From: Pseudomonas gingeri
GTDB taxonomy: Bacteria; Pseudomonadota; Gammaproteobacteria; Pseudomonadales; Pseudomonadaceae
Length of the DNA stretch: 64,000 nt
Assembly (NCBI RefSeq): GCF_013386115.1
Contig: NZ_JACAOR010000005.1
Coordinates: forward strand, 412,543 to 476,542
Reading direction: 5' to 3'
Under the pieces are notes generated by a model. It was not told where the DNA came from. It ran no database searches and saw only the letters and a list, made by a program, of their open reading frames with translations. Position 1 is the stretch's first letter. The number at the start of each line of letters is the position of its first letter. This document shows positions 34,335-44,729 of this stretch, one piece after another. Both the position numbers and the translations under genes were made by a program.

Positions 34335-35087
34335 TCAGGCCGCCTGCAAGGCGATGAACGCGTAGGTGGTTGCCGCTTCAGTCACCACTCGCGCCCCGGC
34401 CGCCTGCAACTGCTCGGTGATGGCCGGGCCGGAGACATGAAAGCTCCATTCGCTCGCCGCCGGCCAGGACGTCAGTTGCCGTACCTGGTCAATGGCGGCC
34501 GCGAATGCCGGCATGTGCGGGAGGTAGGCGGTGAAGCCGTCGCCCTTGAGCGCCGTGGTGCGGATGCCCAGCTGTTCGCAGATCAGCTCCTTGGCCTGAA
34601 TATCCTCACGGTCGGCCTGGCGCGAGTCCTCGATCATCCGCGCCAGATCGGCGTCCACCAGTTGCCCGCCGCTGATCAGCAGCGGCTGGGCCGCCTGCCA
34701 CGATTCCGGCGGGCAGTCCTTGGCCTCGGGGCGCAACGGGATATGCGGATTGATTTCCATCGGGTAGATGCGGCACACCAGCGGTCGGCGCTCGTAGATC
34801 CGGCAGCGCTGCTCTTCGTCAAGATTCCGGCAGGGGCCGACGTTGTAGGCGGCGAAGGTGATCGCCACGCGGGCCTCGGTGCTGCCGCTGGGAACGCCCC
34901 AGGAACGGCGTTGCGCGTGCTCGCGCTGGGCCTGCGGCAAGCCGAGGCCGTTCGGCAGGAAAGCTTCCACCAGGACGATCACCTGGCCGCCGTCCGCCGC
35001 CCACTGGCGGGCTTCGGCCAAGGTCAGCGGGACATGGTGATCGGTGCAGCATTTGCCGCACCCTACGCAGGAAAAATGGGTGTTCAT
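34335..35087 (-). CDS. YkgJ-type cysteine-cluster protein
   Basis: It has 250 residues from the ATG at 35087; the longer frame upstream has no ribosome-binding site. The N-terminus CVGCGKCC, the later Cys in NVGPCRNLDEEQRCRIYERRPLVCRIYPM, and DCPP are the pattern of the YkgJ/UPF0153 zinc- or iron-binding cysteine-cluster family. Function is unknown in the family as far as I know. It is convergent with the chemoreceptor (gap four bases) and not in an obvious operon. Confidence 0.82.
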   Translation of the reverse strand: MNTHFSCVGCGKCCTDHHVPLTLAEARQWAADGGQVIVLVEAFLPNGLGLPQAQREHAQRRSWGVPSGSTEARVAITFAAYNVGPCRNLDEEQRCRIYERRPLVCRIYPMEINPHIPLRPEAKDCPPESWQAAQPLLISGGQLVDADLARMIEDSRQADREDIQAKELICEQLGIRTTALKGDGFTAYLPHMPAFAAAIDQVRQLTSWPAASEWSFHVSGPAITEQLQAAGARVVTEAATTYAFIALQAA

Positions 35088-35185
35088 GGACCGACCGACG
35101 GCAAGGGAAAGGCTGGGGCGGTGACACAAATCCGGCACGCCGTCACCGCGTGAACCTGGGTCGAAGCAAGTTGTGCGCCAGTCCC

Positions 35186-35509
35186 TCAGTTGCTGCGCGC
35201 CGGCATCACCGAGTCCCACTCGGTCACGGCGGCGGTCTTGCTCTTCTTGTTGTACAGGCACAGTTCGGTGCCCGGCTGGTTTTTCATGTGGGCCTGCGGG
35301 TAGCGGCCATGCAGCAGCACGGCGGTGTAGCCGATCTTGTCATCGAATTGTGCCGGATTGCCCACCGGCTTCACGTTCTTGAGGCTGCTGGCCTTGGTGC
35401 AACTGGCCAGCACGGCCTTGTTGTAGGCAATCCAGGCGTCGGGGCTGGAGGCCTGGGCCTGGGTCGCCAACGCGGCGAGGCTGATGAAGATCAGGGTAGA
35501 GGCTTTCAT
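35186..35509 (-). CDS. Small secreted protein of unknown function
   Basis: It has 107 residues from the ATG at 35509 (GGAGACCTGCC upstream). A signal peptide ends at about residue 20 (TQAQA). The mature part of about 85 residues has two cysteines (VLASCTKAS and ELCLYNKK), which could form a disulfide. Not recognised. It sits 37 bases downstream of the acetyltransferase gene on the same strand and could share its transcript. Confidence 0.72.
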   Translation of the reverse strand: MKASTLIFISLAALATQAQASSPDAWIAYNKAVLASCTKASSLKNVKPVGNPAQFDDKIGYTAVLLHGRYPQAHMKNQPGTELCLYNKKSKTAAVTEWDSVMPARSN

Positions 35510-35546
35510 GGCAGGTCTCCTGAAGGTGCATCCGGCAAAAACCGGA

Positions 35547-36038
35547 TTATGCCTGAGCCGGGCTGACTTCATAGCGCTGGATAAAGCGCATGCCGGCGCT
35601 GTCGTACAGGCGCCGGGCGGGCAGGTTGTTTTCCATCACCTTGAGGTCGACGAAGGCTTCGCCCCGCGAAGCGAAGACCTGGAAGGCATGGCGCAGCAAC
35701 GCCAGGCCCAGGCCCTGGCCACGGCGGCGTGGATGCACGACCAGGTCCTTGATATAGGCACTGGTCCAGCATTGGGCGACACCGGCGAGACCCTGCTCGT
35801 CCATGGCGATCAGGCACAGCGTCGGATCGTACTCGGCATCCGTGGTGAAATGCTCGCGCCAGCTGGCGAAGTCCGCGACAGGCACGCTGCCGTCGCGGTA
35901 GCCCAGCACCAGCAGGTCGTGCACGGCCTGCATCAGTTCCGGTCGCAGCACACCGAGGCGAATTCCGGACGGCCATTGCGGCACCTCCAGCAGGTCGTCG
36001 AGGTCCTTGCGCAGCAACAGGCAATGACGGTGGGGCAT
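35547..36038 (-). CDS. GNAT-family acetyltransferase
   Basis: It has 163 residues. The acetyl-CoA binding motif A is clear (IKDLVVHPRRRGQGLGLALLRHAF, with the R/Q-x-x-G-x-G/A pattern), as is the C-terminal NNLPARRLYDSAGMRFIQRYEV segment. The substrate is unknown. The ATG begins one base after the stop of cheV, so it is almost certainly translated from the cheV mRNA, an unexpected pairing. Confidence 0.88.
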   Translation of the reverse strand: MPHRHCLLLRKDLDDLLEVPQWPSGIRLGVLRPELMQAVHDLLVLGYRDGSVPVADFASWREHFTTDAEYDPTLCLIAMDEQGLAGVAQCWTSAYIKDLVVHPRRRGQGLGLALLRHAFQVFASRGEAFVDLKVMENNLPARRLYDSAGMRFIQRYEVSPAQA

Positions 36039-36039
36039 C

Positions 36040-36942
36040 TCAGATACCTTGGGCGGCCACGGTCCTGGCCGCCTGGATCAGGCATTTGGTCAGTTCCGGC
36101 GAAGAGAACTTGGTCAGCACCGCGTTGGCCCCGGCCAGGCGCGCCTTCTCGCTGTTCATGGCACTGTCCAGGGAGGTGTGCAGGAGAATGTAGAGGTCCT
36201 GGAAATCCGGGGTCTCGCGAACGGTGCGGGTGAAGGCGTAGCCGTCCATTTCCGACATCTCGATATCCGAGACCACCACGTTGATCTGTTCGGCGGTGCC
36301 TTGCAGGTCCAGCAGGCAGCCGATGGCGTCCTTGGCGCTGCGCGCGGTATGGCAGGTCAGGCCGAGGTTGCGCAGGGTGTGCACCGATTGCTGCAGGGCC
36401 ACCTGGCTGTCATCGACCACCAGGATGCGCGCGTGACCGAGGATTTCCGCTTCTTCCATGGTCAATTCGGCCGGGGCGACTTCGATCTGCGCCGGGGCGA
36501 TGACATGGATGACCTTTTCGATATCGAGCACCTGCACCAGCGTACCGTCGACCTGGGTCACCCCGGTGATGAAGGAACGTACCCCGCCGGAGCCGAAGGG
36601 CGGTGGGCGGATGTCGGTGGTCAGGCAATGGACGATCTTGCTCACGGCCTGGACATGCAGGCCCTGCTTGGACCGGCTGACATCAGTGACGATCAGGCAG
36701 CCGCCGTCGGGGTCCACCAGGGGGCGCTCGCCGATGGCCCGGCTCAGGTCGATCACCGACAGCGAGGCGCCGCGCAGGGTGGCGATGCCTTTGACGTGGG
36801 GGTGGGACTCCGGCAGCTTGGTCAGCGGCGGGCAGGGAATGATTTCGCTGACTTTCAGCAGGTTGATCGCCATCAGCTTGCCGCTGCGCAAGGTAAAGAG
36901 CAGAAGTGACAGTGAGTCTGCGCGGGCTTTGTTGGAAGACAT
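36040..36942 (-). CDS. cheV: Chemotaxis coupling protein CheV
   Basis: It has 300 residues. A CheW-like domain (about 10-150) with the receptor/kinase coupling segments is followed by a receiver domain (about 171-300: ILVVDDSQ, phospho-acceptor Asp226 in VVVSDIEMSEMDG, Lys in VLTKFSSPE). CheV couples chemoreceptors to CheA and adapts by phosphorylation. A sigma-28 type promoter lies 65 bases upstream (37007-37033). The next gene on the transcript is the GNAT acetyltransferase. Confidence 0.94.
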   Translation of the reverse strand: MSSNKARADSLSLLLFTLRSGKLMAINLLKVSEIIPCPPLTKLPESHPHVKGIATLRGASLSVIDLSRAIGERPLVDPDGGCLIVTDVSRSKQGLHVQAVSKIVHCLTTDIRPPPFGSGGVRSFITGVTQVDGTLVQVLDIEKVIHVIAPAQIEVAPAELTMEEAEILGHARILVVDDSQVALQQSVHTLRNLGLTCHTARSAKDAIGCLLDLQGTAEQINVVVSDIEMSEMDGYAFTRTVRETPDFQDLYILLHTSLDSAMNSEKARLAGANAVLTKFSSPELTKCLIQAARTVAAQGI

Positions 36943-37006
36943 AAAAACCTTCTGTGGGAAAAGCTGCTTCAGGGCAGGTTAGCCCGGAACAGGTATCGAT
37001 GACGGG

Positions 37007-37033
37007 TTATCGACCTGAGCCGGGCGGGCTTTA
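37007..37033 (-). promoter_or_regulatory. Sigma-28 (FliA) promoter for cheV
   Basis: On the minus strand: TAAAGCCC, 11 bases, GTCGATAA. The flagellar sigma consensus is TAAAGTTT-N11-GCCGATAA, so spacing is exact and 12 of 16 positions match. It lies about 65 bases upstream of the cheV ATG. Confidence 0.65.
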
Positions 37034-37047
37034 GGTGAATATCTCAT

Positions 37048-37130
37048 GGGAGCGGTGCTGGCTCGCGAAGAGGGCGGCGCGGTTTTTCAGGTCCGCCGCG
37101 TTATCGTTCTTCGCGGGCCACCCCGGCTCC
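37048..37130. repeat. REP-like inverted pair (REPIN-type)
   Basis: GGAGCGGTGCTGGCTCGCGA near 37049 and its imperfect inverse TCGCGGGCCACCCCGGCTCC ending at 37130 form a long hairpin. The internal part also pairs (GGCGGCGCGG / CCGCCGCG). The ends resemble the REP sequences I know from Pseudomonas intergenic regions (GCTCGCGAAGA type). It lies between norR and cheV. Confidence 0.6.
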
Positions 37131-37154
37131 GGCGGGCTCCCGGGTTGCCTTGGC

Positions 37155-38700
<1,546 letters not shown>

Positions 38701-38705
<5 letters not shown>

Positions 38706-38757
38706 ATTGACTCCTGTGGTGTCAGACTGACTATAAGGTGGCTGTAGTCCTTGTGAC
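38701..38757 (+). promoter_or_regulatory. Three NorR-type enhancer sites between norR and hmp
   Basis: GTCATATTGAC (38701-38711), GTCAGACTGAC (38721-38731) and GTCCTTGTGAC (38747-38757) all fit GT-N7-AC. The first two are perfect GTCA-N3-TGAC palindromes. Known NorR promoters carry three such sites. The first covers the norR ATG, so binding could also repress norR. An AT-rich stretch (38758-38797) follows, possibly bent or IHF-bound. Confidence 0.75.
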
Positions 38758-38798
38758 TAATGATATTTTAATTTATTGATTTTAAAGGATTTTTATTC

Positions 38799-38814
38799 TG
38801 GCATGGTGTGTGAA
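38799..38814 (+). promoter_or_regulatory. Degenerate sigma-54 promoter for hmp
   Basis: TGGCATG-GTGT-GTGAA compared with TGGCACG-N4-TTGCA: the -24 element is good, while the -12 element has GA where GC is expected. Position (48 bases before the hmp ATG and about 45 after the last NorR site) fits a sigma-54 promoter. The weak -12 makes this tentative. Confidence 0.4.
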
Positions 38815-38861
38815 TAGTCAAGGTCAATTCAGGCGAAGCCTAAACTCCAGGAGTTGATCCC

Positions 38862-40043
38862 ATGCTGAGCGTTCAAGACCGTGCCATCGTCAAGTCGACT
38901 GTCCCGCTGCTGGAAAGCGGCGGGGAAGCGCTGATCACCCACTTCTACCGGATGATGCTGTCCGAGTACCCGCAGGTGCGTCCGCTGTTCAACCAGGCCC
39001 ACCAGTCCAGTGGCGACCAGCCGCGGGCACTGGCCAACGGTGTGCTGATGTACGCCCGTCATATCGACCAGCTCGACCAGTTGGGCGACCTGGTGGCGAA
39101 GATCATCAACAAGCATGTCGCGCTGCAGATTCTCCCGGAGCATTACCCGATCGTCGGCACCTGCCTGCTGCGGGCCATCCACGAAGTGCTGGGCGAGGAG
39201 ATCGCCACCCCCGAGGTGATGAGTGCCTGGGGCGCGGCCTACAACCAGTTGGCCGATATCCTCATCGGTGCCGAGACCGCGATCTACGACGAAAAGGCCC
39301 AGGCGCCAGGCGGCTGGCGTGGTGCCCGGTCGTTCAAGGTGGCGGCCAGGGTCGAGGAGAGCGCGGAAATCACCTCGTTCTATTTCGAACCGGTGGATGG
39401 CCAGGCCATCCTCGCCTTCGAACCGGGGCAGTACATTGGCCTGAAGCTGGTCGTCGACGGCGAGGAGCTGCGCCGCAATTACTCCCTGTCGGCCCTGGCG
39501 AAGGCCGGGCAGTACCGCATCAGCGTCAAGCGCGAGGCCGGCGGCCGGGCCTCGAACTACCTGCACGATCAACTGGCGGTCGGCCAGACCCTGGACCTGT
39601 TCCCGCCCTCGGGCGAGTTCATCCTGACCGCCAGCGACAAGCCGCTGGTTCTGATCAGCGGCGGTGTCGGCATCACCCCGACCTTGCCGATGCTCGAAGC
39701 GGCACTGGCGACCGAGCGGCCGGTGCACTTCATCCACTGCGCGCGCAACGGTGGCGTGCATGCGTTCCGCGACTGGGTCGATGGCCTCGCCGAACGGCAT
39801 CCGCAGCTCAAGCGCTTCTACTGCTACGCCGAAGATGACGGCGTGAGCCCGGCAGCGCACAAGGTCGGCCTGTTGAGCCAGGAGTTGCTGGCCGAATGGC
39901 TGCCGGAGCAGCGTGACCTGGATGCCTACTTCCTCGGGCCCAAGGGTTTCATGGGCGCGATCAAGCGCCACCTGAAGGCGCTGGGCGTACCGGAAACACA
40001 GAGCCGGTATGAGTTCTTCGGCCCGGCAGCAGCCCTGGAATAA
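38862..40043 (+). CDS. hmp: Flavohemoglobin, nitric oxide dioxygenase
   Basis: Oxidises NO to nitrate with O2 and NAD(P)H. It has 393 residues: a globin domain (1-140) with Tyr29, Gln53 and proximal His85 at the same numbers as E. coli Hmp, an FAD domain (about 150-260; RNYSLS motif) and an NAD domain (about 265-393; ISGGVGITP). It is called fhp in P. aeruginosa. The ribosome-binding site CAGGAG precedes it. It is controlled by the divergent NorR. A hairpin repeat element follows its stop. Confidence 0.96.
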   Translation: MLSVQDRAIVKSTVPLLESGGEALITHFYRMMLSEYPQVRPLFNQAHQSSGDQPRALANGVLMYARHIDQLDQLGDLVAKIINKHVALQILPEHYPIVGTCLLRAIHEVLGEEIATPEVMSAWGAAYNQLADILIGAETAIYDEKAQAPGGWRGARSFKVAARVEESAEITSFYFEPVDGQAILAFEPGQYIGLKLVVDGEELRRNYSLSALAKAGQYRISVKREAGGRASNYLHDQLAVGQTLDLFPPSGEFILTASDKPLVLISGGVGITPTLPMLEAALATERPVHFIHCARNGGVHAFRDWVDGLAERHPQLKRFYCYAEDDGVSPAAHKVGLLSQELLAEWLPEQRDLDAYFLGPKGFMGAIKRHLKALGVPETQSRYEFFGPAAALE

Positions 40044-40050
40044 CGATGAT

Positions 40051-40156
40051 GATCATTCCCACGCTCCAGCGTGGGAATGCCTCTCGGGACGCTCTGCGTC
40101 CGCTGTGTGACGCAGCGCGTCACGGCTGCATTTCTTTGCCGCGCGTGGGAACGATC
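40051..40156. repeat. Palindromic intergenic repeat element after hmp
   Basis: A roughly 106-base element of nested hairpins: CATTCCCACGCT-CC-AGCGTGGGAATG (40054-40079), GACG/CGTC near 40089-40101, GTGACGC-AGC-GCGTCAC (40107-40123), and an outer right arm GCGTGGGAACGATC that pairs with the left end GATCATTCCCACGC. I recall similar GTTCCCACGC-type repeats scattered in P. fluorescens-group genomes. It may also terminate hmp transcription. Confidence 0.65.
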
Positions 40157-40473
40157 ACTCGACCGGCATTGTTTGCGCAATCCGAAAAATCCCTCAGCGG
40201 TTAATCCGCCTTTAATCAGCCTGTCGTTAATTCCCCAGGGCTGATTCCAACAACAGGTTCTGTGGCTTCCCGCACTTGCGGGAGCACTTTTCCACGTGCT
40301 CAATACATTCAAAGGTCATGACCTGCGTGTAGACTTCCGGGCCACGGATATTGATCGGATCGACCACGTTCGGATGGCGCCCAGAGCGGCCTGTCGAAGA
40401 CAACCTCGGCTTGATGCGGCCGCTGCCAGCGCTGCCTTCCGGCCGATCCAATAACGAGTCAAAGGAAAACGGG
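40157..40473. other. Intergenic region before dsbB
   Basis: A 317-base gap without a confident gene. A short frame on the minus strand (40227 to about 40370) would encode some 48 residues with two cysteines; it is discussed as a finding. An inverted repeat in TTCCCGCACTTGCGGGAG (about 40267-40284) could be a small hairpin. The dsbB promoter is presumably at the right end, but no clear -35/-10 pair is visible. Confidence 0.3.
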
Positions 40474-40983
40474 ATGAATGACGAAATGATGCGGCTGGGA
40501 CGGGAGCGGCGCTTTCTCGTCCTGCTCGGGGTGATCTGCCTGGCCTTGATCGGCGGTGCACTCTATATGCAGGTGGTACTGGGCGAGGCGCCTTGCCCGC
40601 TGTGTATCCTGCAACGCTATGCCTTGCTGTTCATCGCCATATTCGCCTTCATCGGCGCCGGCATGCGTACCCCGCGCAGTCTCACGGTGCTGGAGGTGCT
40701 GGCGTGGTTGAGCGCGGTCGCCGGGGTGGCCGTGGCAGGCCGGCATGTCTATATCCAGGCCTTTCCGCAGGTCAGTTGCGGGATCGATGTGTTGCAGCCG
40801 ATTGTCGACGGCTTGCCGCTGGCGAAGCTTTTCCCGCTGGGGTTCCAGGTCGACGGTTTCTGCGAGACCCCGTACCCTCCGGTCCTGGGCTTGTCCCTGG
40901 CGCAATGGGCGCTGGTAGCCTTTGTCCTGACTGTCGTGCTGGTGCCGCTGGGCATTTATCGCAACCGTCGGCAAAACCGCTGA
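40474..40983 (+). CDS. dsbB: Disulfide bond formation protein DsbB
   Basis: An inner-membrane quinone reductase that reoxidises DsbA. It has 169 residues with four membrane helices. Both redox pairs are present: Cys41-Pro-Leu-Cys44 in the first periplasmic loop and Cys102/Cys130 in the second, almost the E. coli numbering. The start is the ATG at 40474 with AAAGGA upstream; the longer frame is not supported. It is followed by a strong terminator, so it is monocistronic. Confidence 0.95.
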   Translation: MNDEMMRLGRERRFLVLLGVICLALIGGALYMQVVLGEAPCPLCILQRYALLFIAIFAFIGAGMRTPRSLTVLEVLAWLSAVAGVAVAGRHVYIQAFPQVSCGIDVLQPIVDGLPLAKLFPLGFQVDGFCETPYPPVLGLSLAQWALVAFVLTVVLVPLGIYRNRRQNR

Positions 40984-40994
40984 TCCAGTCCGAG

Positions 40995-41031
40995 ACGCCC
41001 CGGTCTTCCCGAGGGAGGCCGGGGCGTTTTT
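40995..41031 (+). terminator. Rho-independent terminator after dsbB
   Basis: ACGCCCCGG (40995-41003) pairs with CCGGGGCGT (41019-41027), the inner bases extending the stem, followed by a T-run. Located 12 bases after the dsbB stop. Confidence 0.88.
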
Positions 41032-41774
41032 GTGTCCGTGGGGCTCGTGAAGAGGCGGTGATCGAGGGCAACGAAAGGCCCGGAAAAAGTGCGACATATT
41101 GTCACGTCGCAGGTGTCGCAGGGGGCGTTTGCGACGATGGTGCAGCCCTTCAATCGACAACAATTCTCAGGAAAGTTCCCTGGCCGGCTTTTTCGCCGGA
41201 GGCCACGAAGGGAGTACCTTGCAAGGGACCAAATACCTGCTATGGACCCCGTTTTACCGGGGGCAGGCGTTCCTCGGGAGGCCGTCCGGCCGGCGCGGGG
41301 GGCATATCAGGTTGTCCGGTAGAAGCGCGTATCAGAGCTTTTTGTTGAGAATGAAAAGCTATACGATTAAGGATCATTGCAAAATCGGTGAATGATTGTT
41401 GCGCGGACGGATAAAAAATATTTCAGGATGAGACATGGTTTATAAAACGCGACATATCTACAATCGCCCGCACTGAATGTCCGGCGCTGCTCATCCCTGA
41501 GCGCACGAGGGCGATCGAGGGGCTGAAAGGTGCCATGCGATCCCGGGTGCTGGCAACCTCCAAGTATCCGCACCAAATGGAATTGGTCTGTAACAAGGCC
41601 TTTGACCGACAAAATCGAATAAGAACTCACTGCCAGCTCCAGATGTGCCGATCAGCGATTAGCGCGAAGGGCAGGCCCTTATTCAATTGAAGAAAAAATG
41701 CCAACCCTTGGCAGGGTGAAGTGTTGGCGATCAAAACCCAACTGCATTGCGCAAGCTGCTTTAGAGGTCGTGAG
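41032..41774. promoter_or_regulatory. Long regulatory region upstream of cyoA
   Basis: A 743-base gap with no gene I can support. The left part has four copies of the hexamer TGCGAC/GTCGCA in two orientations (41090, 41106, 41115, 41130), a GC-rich hairpin near 41187-41209 (GGCCGGC and GCCGG arms), and the word GCGACATAT at 41091 and again at 41449. The right part is AT-rich and has a likely -10 (TATAAA, 41441-41446). This much upstream DNA fits the heavy regulation of cyo by oxygen and carbon source. Confidence 0.4.
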
Positions 41775-42701
41775 ATGAGTAAAACAAGGTACCCCAGATT
41801 CCTAGGCTTATTGCCGCTGCTCGGCACGTTGTTGCTGGGAGGGTGCAACATGACCTTGCTCGACCCGAAGGGTCAGGTGGCACTGGACGAACGTAACCTG
41901 ATCATCACTGCCACGCTGCTGATGCTGTTGGTCGTGGTGCCGGTCATCCTGATGACCTTTGCCTTCGCCTGGAAATACCGCGCGTCGAACAAGGACGCCA
42001 CCTATGCGCCGAAGTGGAATCACTCGACCAAGATCGAAATCGTGGTCTGGGCCGTTCCGGCGATCATCATCCTGTTCCTGGGCATCGTGACCTACAAGTC
42101 GACCCACGCCCTGGACCCGTATCGTCCGCTGGAATCCGACGTCAAGCCGATTGAAGTACAAGTCGTCGCGCTGGACTGGAAGTGGCTGTTCATCTATCCG
42201 GAACAAGGCATCGCCACCGTCAACAAGCTGGTGTTCCCGGCCAAGACCCCGGTGAACTTCAAGATCACCTCCGACAGCGTGATGAACTCGTTCTTCATCC
42301 CGGGCCTGGGCGGTCAGATCTACGCGATGGCCGGCATGCAGACCAAGCTGCACCTGATCTCCAACGAGAATCATGAGTACGAAGGGATTTCCGCCAACTA
42401 CAGCGGCGCCGGCTTCACCGGTATGAAATTCAAAGCGACCGCAACCAGCCAGGCGGATTTCGATGCCTGGGTAGCTGAGGTCAAGAAGGCACCTAAACAG
42501 CTTGAACAAGCTGAATACGCAGACCTTTCCAAGCCGAGCCAGGACAACCCGGTCGAGCTTTATTCCAGCGTTACGCCGAACCTGTTCCAGATCATCGTCG
42601 ACAAGTACGAAGGTATGAAACCAGGCAAGCCGGTCGAGCACGAGAAGAAAGAAGTCGCCGCAACGGAAGGTTCGCATTCAGCTGCCGGGGCAGAGGAGTA
42701 A
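41775..42701 (+). CDS. cyoA: Cytochrome bo3 ubiquinol oxidase subunit II
   Basis: It has 308 residues from the ATG at 41775. It is a lipoprotein: signal with lipobox LLGGC and acylated Cys24. Two membrane helices follow (about 35-60 and 80-103), then a cupredoxin-like periplasmic domain without CuA ligands ([18 protein letters not shown]), which is typical of quinol oxidases. First gene of cyoABCDE, with three bases before cyoB. Confidence 0.96.
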   Translation: MSKTRYPRFLGLLPLLGTLLLGGCNMTLLDPKGQVALDERNLIITATLLMLLVVVPVILMTFAFAWKYRASNKDATYAPKWNHSTKIEIVVWAVPAIIILFLGIVTYKSTHALDPYRPLESDVKPIEVQVVALDWKWLFIYPEQGIATVNKLVFPAKTPVNFKITSDSVMNSFFIPGLGGQIYAMAGMQTKLHLISNENHEYEGISANYSGAGFTGMKFKATATSQADFDAWVAEVKKAPKQLEQAEYADLSKPSQDNPVELYSSVTPNLFQIIVDKYEGMKPGKPVEHEKKEVAATEGSHSAAGAEE

Positions 42702-42704
42702 ACG

Positions 42705-44726
42705 ATGTTTGGTAAATTAAGTTGGGAAGCGGTCCCGTTCCACGAACCGATTGTCATGGTGACCCTTGCCATGATCGCGCTCGGTGGTCTGGCGTTGTTC
42801 GTGGCGATCACCTACTTCAAGAAGTGGACCTACCTGTGGACCGAGTGGCTGACTTCCGTCGACCACAAGAAAATCGGTGTCATGTACATCGTCGTGGCCA
42901 TGGTCATGCTGCTGCGCGGCTTCTCCGACGCCATCATGATGCGTACCCAGCTGGCCATGGCCACCGAGGGTTCGCCTGGCTACCTGCCTCCCCATCACTA
43001 TGACCAGATCTTCACCGCACACGGTGTGATCATGATCATCTTCATGGCGATGCCTTTCTTCACCGGCCTGATGAACATCGTCGTGCCGCTGCAGATCGGT
43101 GCGCGTGACGTTGCCTACCCGTTCCTGAACTCCCTGAGCTTCTGGCTGCTGGTATCCGGCGTGGTGCTGATCAACGTTTCCCTGGGTGTCGGCGAATTCG
43201 CCAAGACCGGTTGGGTTGCGTATCCGCCGCTGTCGGGACTGCAATACAGTCCGGGCGTGGGGGTCGACTACTATATCTGGGCGCTACAGCTATCAGGGTT
43301 GGGTACGACGCTGACCGGGGTGAACTTCCTGGCCACCGTGCTGAAAATGCGTACCCCTGGCATGAAGCTGATGGACATGCCGATCTTCACCTGGACCTGC
43401 ACCTGGGCCAACGTGCTGATCGTTGCTTCGTTCCCGATCCTCACCGCCACACTCGCTTTGCTGACGCTTGACCGCTACATGGATTTCCACATTTTCACCA
43501 ATGAACTGGGTGGAAATCCGATGATGTACGTCAACCTGTTCTGGGCCTGGGGTCACCCCGAGGTGTACATCCTGATCCTGCCGGCGTTCGGGGTTTTCTC
43601 CGAAGTCATCTCGACCTTCTCCGGCAAGAAACTGTTCGGCCACCACTCGATGATCTACGCCAGTGGCGCGATCTCGGTGCTGGGCTTCATGGTCTGGCTG
43701 CACCACTTCTTCACCATGGGCTCGGGTGCCAACGTCAACGCCTTCTTCGGCCTGGCGACCATGCTGATCTCGATCCCGACAGGGGTGAAGCTGTTCAACT
43801 GGCTGTTCACCATCTACCGCGGTCGTTTGCGCTTCACCAGCCAGGTCCTCTGGACCCTGGGCTTCATGGTGACCTTCGCCATCGGCGGCATGACCGGCGT
43901 ACTGCTGGCCATCCCGGGTGCTGACTTCGTCCTGCACAACAGCCTGTTCGTTATCGCGCACTTCCACAACGTGATCATCGGCGGCGCGGTATTCGGCTAC
44001 ATCGCCGGCTTCAGCTTCTGGTTCCCGAAAGCGTTCGGCTTCAAGCTGCACGAAGGCTGGGGCAAGGCAGCGTTCTGGTTCTGGATCTCGGGCTTCTTCG
44101 TCGCGTTCATGCCGCTCTATGCACTGGGCTTCATGGGCATGACCCGTCGCCTGAACGCCAGCACCAACCCTGAGTGGGTACCGTACCTGTACGTCGCTCT
44201 GTTCGGTGCGGTCCTGATCGCCTTCGGTATCGCTTCGCAACTGATCCAGATCTACGTCAGCGTACGTGATCGCAAGCAGAACCTGGACGTGACCGGCGAC
44301 CCATGGAACGGCCATACCCTGGAATGGTCGACCTCTTCGCCACCACCGTTCTACAACTTCGCCGAACTGCCGAAAGCCGATGTGGTCGACGCGTTCACCG
44401 AAGCCAAGGAAAACGGTACCGCGTACTCGGTTCCAAAGCGCTACCAGCCGATCCACATGCCGAACAACACCGCGACCGGCCTGGTCATGGGTGCTCTGCT
44501 GACCGTCTTCGGTTTCGCGATGATCTGGCACATCTGGTGGATGGCCATCTTCGGCCTGGCCGGTACCGTGATCTATTTCATCATCCATGCCGCCCGTGAC
44601 GACCAGGGCTACATGGTGCCGGTAGAGACCATCGAACGCATCGAAGCCGAGCAGCACAAGGTGCTGGTAGAGGCCAAGGCGATTGCGGCCAATGCTCGTG
44701 TTGAAACCTCGTTGGAAAAGGCTTAA
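42705..44726 (+). CDS. cyoB: Cytochrome bo3 ubiquinol oxidase subunit I
   Basis: The catalytic heme-copper subunit, 673 residues, about 15 helices. Metal-ligand regions are visible: [10 protein letters not shown] (low-spin heme His), [14 protein letters not shown] (CuB His and cross-linked Tyr), HHFFT (CuB His pair) and [11 protein letters not shown] (heme ligands). It reduces O2 to water and pumps protons. Confidence 0.98.
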   Translation: MFGKLSWEAVPFHEPIVMVTLAMIALGGLALFVAITYFKKWTYLWTEWLTSVDHKKIGVMYIVVAMVMLLRGFSDAIMMRTQLAMATEGSPGYLPPHHYDQIFTAHGVIMIIFMAMPFFTGLMNIVVPLQIGARDVAYPFLNSLSFWLLVSGVVLINVSLGVGEFAKTGWVAYPPLSGLQYSPGVGVDYYIWALQLSGLGTTLTGVNFLATVLKMRTPGMKLMDMPIFTWTCTWANVLIVASFPILTATLALLTLDRYMDFHIFTNELGGNPMMYVNLFWAWGHPEVYILILPAFGVFSEVISTFSGKKLFGHHSMIYASGAISVLGFMVWLHHFFTMGSGANVNAFFGLATMLISIPTGVKLFNWLFTIYRGRLRFTSQVLWTLGFMVTFAIGGMTGVLLAIPGADFVLHNSLFVIAHFHNVIIGGAVFGYIAGFSFWFPKAFGFKLHEGWGKAAFWFWISGFFVAFMPLYALGFMGMTRRLNASTNPEWVPYLYVALFGAVLIAFGIASQLIQIYVSVRDRKQNLDVTGDPWNGHTLEWSTSSPPPFYNFAELPKADVVDAFTEAKENGTAYSVPKRYQPIHMPNNTATGLVMGALLTVFGFAMIWHIWWMAIFGLAGTVIYFIIHAARDDQGYMVPVETIERIEAEQHKVLVEAKAIAANARVETSLEKA

Positions 44727-44729
44727 ACC

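Noticed and set aside
41161..41340. Riboswitch-like structure in the cyo leader
   Set aside because: There is a GC-rich hairpin near 41187-41209, but no match to any riboswitch core I know.
41089..41395. Small protein gene of about 100 codons upstream of cyoA
   Set aside because: Arg/Gly-rich product, no ribosome-binding site, and several competing overlapping frames.
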